This document shows, piece after piece, positions 5,295 through 7,005 of a stretch of 7,005 nucleotides of DNA. The translations under genes and the position numbers were made by a program. The first letter of the stretch is position 1; the number at the start of each line of letters is the position of its first letter. The stretch is from NCBI GenBank assembly GCA_030432795.1, contig JAUILW010000170.1:1-7005 (forward strand). The letters run 5' to 3'. This DNA comes from Gammaproteobacteria bacterium. GTDB lineage: Bacteria > Pseudomonadota > Gammaproteobacteria > Pseudomonadales > Azotimanducaceae. The notes beneath the pieces were generated by a model that saw only the letters and a program-made list of their open reading frames with translations, searched no databases and was not told where the DNA came from.

Positions 5295-6257
5295 ATGCAT
5301 CGCACGTCACCCTCGAAAGTCCGCAGGACGCTGTCGATACTGCTCATGCCGCTGGTGGTCGCCGGCTGCGCGCCCGTCACCCCTCTCCCTGGCCCCAGCA
5401 CACCGGGGCCAACAAACAATCCTGGTTCTCCGAGTGGTGGTCTGCCCGGACTCCCCTCGCCCTCCAGCATGCCAGGCGGCAGCCCTGCCGGACTGCCAGG
5501 CGGCACTCCTGGGGTTCCATCGCCTCCCGGGGCGCCCGGCGCGCCATCCGGGCAATCTTCGCCATCGAGCAGCCCCAGCGGCGGCGCCTCAGGCGGCGGT
5601 AGCACCTCTGGCGGCGGTTCAGGTCTGCCTTCGAAGAGCAGCATGCCCGGCGGAAGCCCTGGCATGCCCGGCGACTCCGGAAATGGCAGCGGCGTGATGG
5701 ACGATGGCAGCGACGACGGCGATTTCAGCAACAAGGAAGGCGGTGATCAGAAAGGCGGCAGCGACGAAGGCTGGCGGCGTGGAGAAGGCGGCGGCGATGG
5801 CGGCTGGAGTACCAGCAACGAGATTCCGGAGGTGGTCGATCTACCTTCTCCGGCCGGCAGCGGATCTGTTGGCGGCGACGAACAAACCGGCGGCGGCGCC
5901 CTCGATGAGGCGTTGGAAGATTTTGATGGCGAAATCCTCGCCGAGCGCGATGCGATCCGCGAGCGCAGCGGTAGCGGCAGCGTATCGATACCGCTGCCGC
6001 GCCCGCAGGGAGCCGCGGGCTCTCCTGGAGGATCTGCAACGACATCCGCTGAAGAAGACGGTCTGCCGGAGGCACCGCCTGCGGCAAACGTGCCACCCAT
6101 GCCGCCCGGGCGCAACGGTGATGGCACGGCTGACCTGCCGGACGCCAGAGACGACGACGTAATCGCCCGGCAGCTGCGCGAAGCGGCTATGGCAGAAACA
6201 GACCCGGAACTGAAGGAAAAACTGTGGGAAGAATACCGCCGTTACAAAGGCAAGTGA
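5295..6257 (+). CDS. Gly/Pro/Ser-rich low-complexity lipoprotein of unknown function
   Basis: A 320-residue predicted lipoprotein. Residues 1-25 are a compact type II signal peptide with basic n-region (KVRR), hydrophobic core and lipobox VAGC (Cys25 lipidated). No Asp follows the cysteine (+2 is Ala), so outer-membrane sorting is expected. About 110 residues of Gly/Pro/Ser sequence follow, with collagen-like GLPG/GSP/GAP triplets, then an acidic Gly-rich stretch with DDGSDDGDF and GGDQKGG. A more ordinary segment, LDEALEDFDGEILAERDAIRE, and a charged helix at the C-terminus ending LWEEYRRYKGK may be the functional ends. I chose ATG 5295 because it gives a normal lipoprotein signal, with GGGAG 5 nt away. 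ATG 5214 is in frame, overlaps the previous stop (ATGA) and has GGAG at 8 nt, adding 27 residues. It shares one base with the next gene. Function unknown. Confidence 0.82.
   Translation: MHRTSPSKVRRTLSILLMPLVVAGCAPVTPLPGPSTPGPTNNPGSPSGGLPGLPSPSSMPGGSPAGLPGGTPGVPSPPGAPGAPSGQSSPSSSPSGGASGGGSTSGGGSGLPSKSSMPGGSPGMPGDSGNGSGVMDDGSDDGDFSNKEGGDQKGGSDEGWRRGEGGGDGGWSTSNEIPEVVDLPSPAGSGSVGGDEQTGGGALDEALEDFDGEILAERDAIRERSGSGSVSIPLPRPQGAAGSPGGSATTSAEEDGLPEAPPAANVPPMPPGRNGDGTADLPDARDDDVIARQLREAAMAETDPELKEKLWEEYRRYKGK
5466..5678 (+). repeat. Degenerate internal repeat block in the low-complexity lipoprotein
   Basis: The coding segment around 5457-5503 (GLPSPSSMPGGSPAGLPGG) recurs around 5625-5672 as GLPSKSSMPGGSPGMPGDSG. 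At DNA level the cores, starting AGCATGCC at 5466 and 5640, differ by scattered substitutions. This looks like an old duplication within the Gly/Pro/Ser-rich region, not a recent tandem expansion. Confidence 0.6.
5974..6020 (+). repeat. Two back-to-back perfect stem-loops inside the lipoprotein gene
   Basis: The first stem has 9-bp arms GCGGCAGCG (5974-5982) and CGCTGCCGC (5992-6000) around a 9-nt loop that contains the palindrome TATCGATA. The second, immediately adjacent, has 6-bp arms GCCCGC (6001-6006) and GCGGGC (6015-6020) with an 8-nt loop. No T-run follows, so it is not an intrinsic terminator. It lies within coding sequence about 240 bp before the next gene. Confidence 0.5.
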
Positions 6258-7005
6258 TGCGCAGCATCCGCCTGGCGCCGGTGCTGTTCCTGTGCGCCTG
6301 CGTAACCCAGGAAGTGCGCACCGTGGATCTGACGCCACCGGCGACCACGGATGTGCCGGTCTCAGAAGATCAGCTGCTCGATGTCGGGGTAGCAATCTTC
6401 GATGCCAACGTACCCGACGACTACGACGAACAGGTGGCGGCCATTATCCAGCCGGAGGTGCGGCGCGCTGAGGCCAACTACATGCCGTATGTGGCCAAGA
6501 ACATGCTGCAAAGCAGCGGCAACTGGGGCGCTGTGCGCGTCGTGCCGCGACCAACCGATGCGGTGGACGTGACAGTACGCGGCAGAATCATCGAGTCGAA
6601 CGGTGAGCGGCTGACATTGGAGATGCAGGTCAGCGACGCCACCGGCAGGGAGTGGTTCAAGCGGGAATACCATGCCCTGGCCAGCAAGTATGCATACGAC
6701 GACACCATGCCGCCGGACGTGGATGCCTTTCAGGCAGTGTATCGCGCGCTCGCAAACGACATGCTGGACTACCGGCAGTCACTCGGCGACGACGAAGTCC
6801 TGCGTATACGCCGCACCGCCGAGATGAAGTTTGCGCGCGAGTTCGTGCCAGATGCCTTTGGCACCCACGTGGAGTACGACCCGCAGATCGGCAGTGAAGG
6901 GGGCTATCGGCTGCTGCGCCTGCCGGCCGAGAACGATCCGATGCTGAACCAGGTGCGTCGCGTGCGTGAGCGGGAGTATCTGTTCATCGATACGCTGGAC
7001 GAGTA
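6257..7005 (+). CDS. Second lipoprotein of unknown function (truncated by right edge)
   Basis: An open frame of 249 codons from ATG 6257 to the right edge with no stop, so the C-terminus is missing. The ATG shares one base with the previous stop (TGATG) and follows AAAGG (6246-6250) at 6 nt. Residues 1-15 are a very short lipoprotein signal, MRSIRLAPVLFLCAC, with Cys15 the likely lipid site. After a Pro/Thr linker comes a folded-looking domain: LLDVGVAIFDANVPDD (40-55), NWGAVRVVP (89-97), AVDVTVRGRIIESNGERL (102-119) and MQVSDATGREW (123-133), then a helical part with LANDMLDYRQSL and a final RVREREYLFIDTLDE. Strand-rich 'VTVRGRI...' modules occur in periplasmic TolB-N/LpoB-like folds, but that likeness is only inferred. 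Its place directly after the other lipoprotein suggests they work together with the TPR/TonB-like protein. Confidence 0.82.
   Translation, partial: MRSIRLAPVLFLCACVTQEVRTVDLTPPATTDVPVSEDQLLDVGVAIFDANVPDDYDEQVAAIIQPEVRRAEANYMPYVAKNMLQSSGNWGAVRVVPRPTDAVDVTVRGRIIESNGERLTLEMQVSDATGREWFKREYHALASKYAYDDTMPPDVDAFQAVYRALANDMLDYRQSLGDDEVLRIRRTAEMKFAREFVPDAFGTHVEYDPQIGSEGGYRLLRLPAENDPMLNQVRRVREREYLFIDTLDE

Noticed and set aside
5240..5734. Pro/Gly-rich minus-strand frame opposite the lipoprotein.
   Set aside because: It is the reverse-strand shadow of Gly/Pro-rich codons (GGN and CCN are complementary) and has no independent start context.
5974..6020. Rho-independent terminator reading of the tandem hairpins.
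   Set aside because: No T-run follows either stem on either strand, and the site is inside an intact coding frame.

Overview
The window looks like ordinary chromosome from a GC-rich gammaproteobacterium. The strongest taxonomic clue is a clear EpmC (EF-P hydroxylase) homologue, a family found essentially in Gammaproteobacteria, next to a TusA of gammaproteobacterial type. Genes are tightly packed, codon use is GC-rich throughout, and I see no mobile elements, tRNA/rRNA genes or CRISPR. The genus cannot be fixed from what is here.

Layout: two divergent gene clusters start from one short intergenic region (about 3622-3735). Leftward on the minus strand runs a chain of six overlapping genes: tusA (sulfur carrier), a gamma-glutamylcyclotransferase-like protein, epmC, an FAD-dependent oxidoreductase of the L-2-hydroxyglutarate dehydrogenase type, a COG3199-type ATP-NAD kinase, and the N-terminal 88 residues of a protein that runs off the left edge (possibly a COG1092-like methyltransferase). 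Neighbours overlap by 1, 1, 13, 7 and 8 nt if my start choices are right, so the chain is very probably one translationally coupled transcript. The oxidoreductase appears to use a CTG start.

Rightward on the plus strand are three envelope genes: a secreted TPR protein with a TonB-like C-terminal domain, a lipoprotein dominated by Gly/Pro/Ser low-complexity sequence with a conserved-looking charged C-terminus, and a second lipoprotein cut by the right edge. The last two genes overlap by 1 nt (TGATG). The first two overlap by 4 nt (ATGA) if the upstream start of the second is used. All three carry export signals and none has a function I can name. This cassette is the best candidate in the window for an undescribed system, probably a periplasm/outer-membrane assembly.

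The leftward operon mixes translation-quality functions (tusA for tRNA thiolation, epmC for EF-P hydroxylation, perhaps a methyltransferase) with redox and cofactor or metabolite-clearance enzymes (NAD kinase-like, L2HGDH-like, GGCT-like). The shared divergent region contains two inverted repeats that could be operators. The only stretch without a gene is this 114-bp region.
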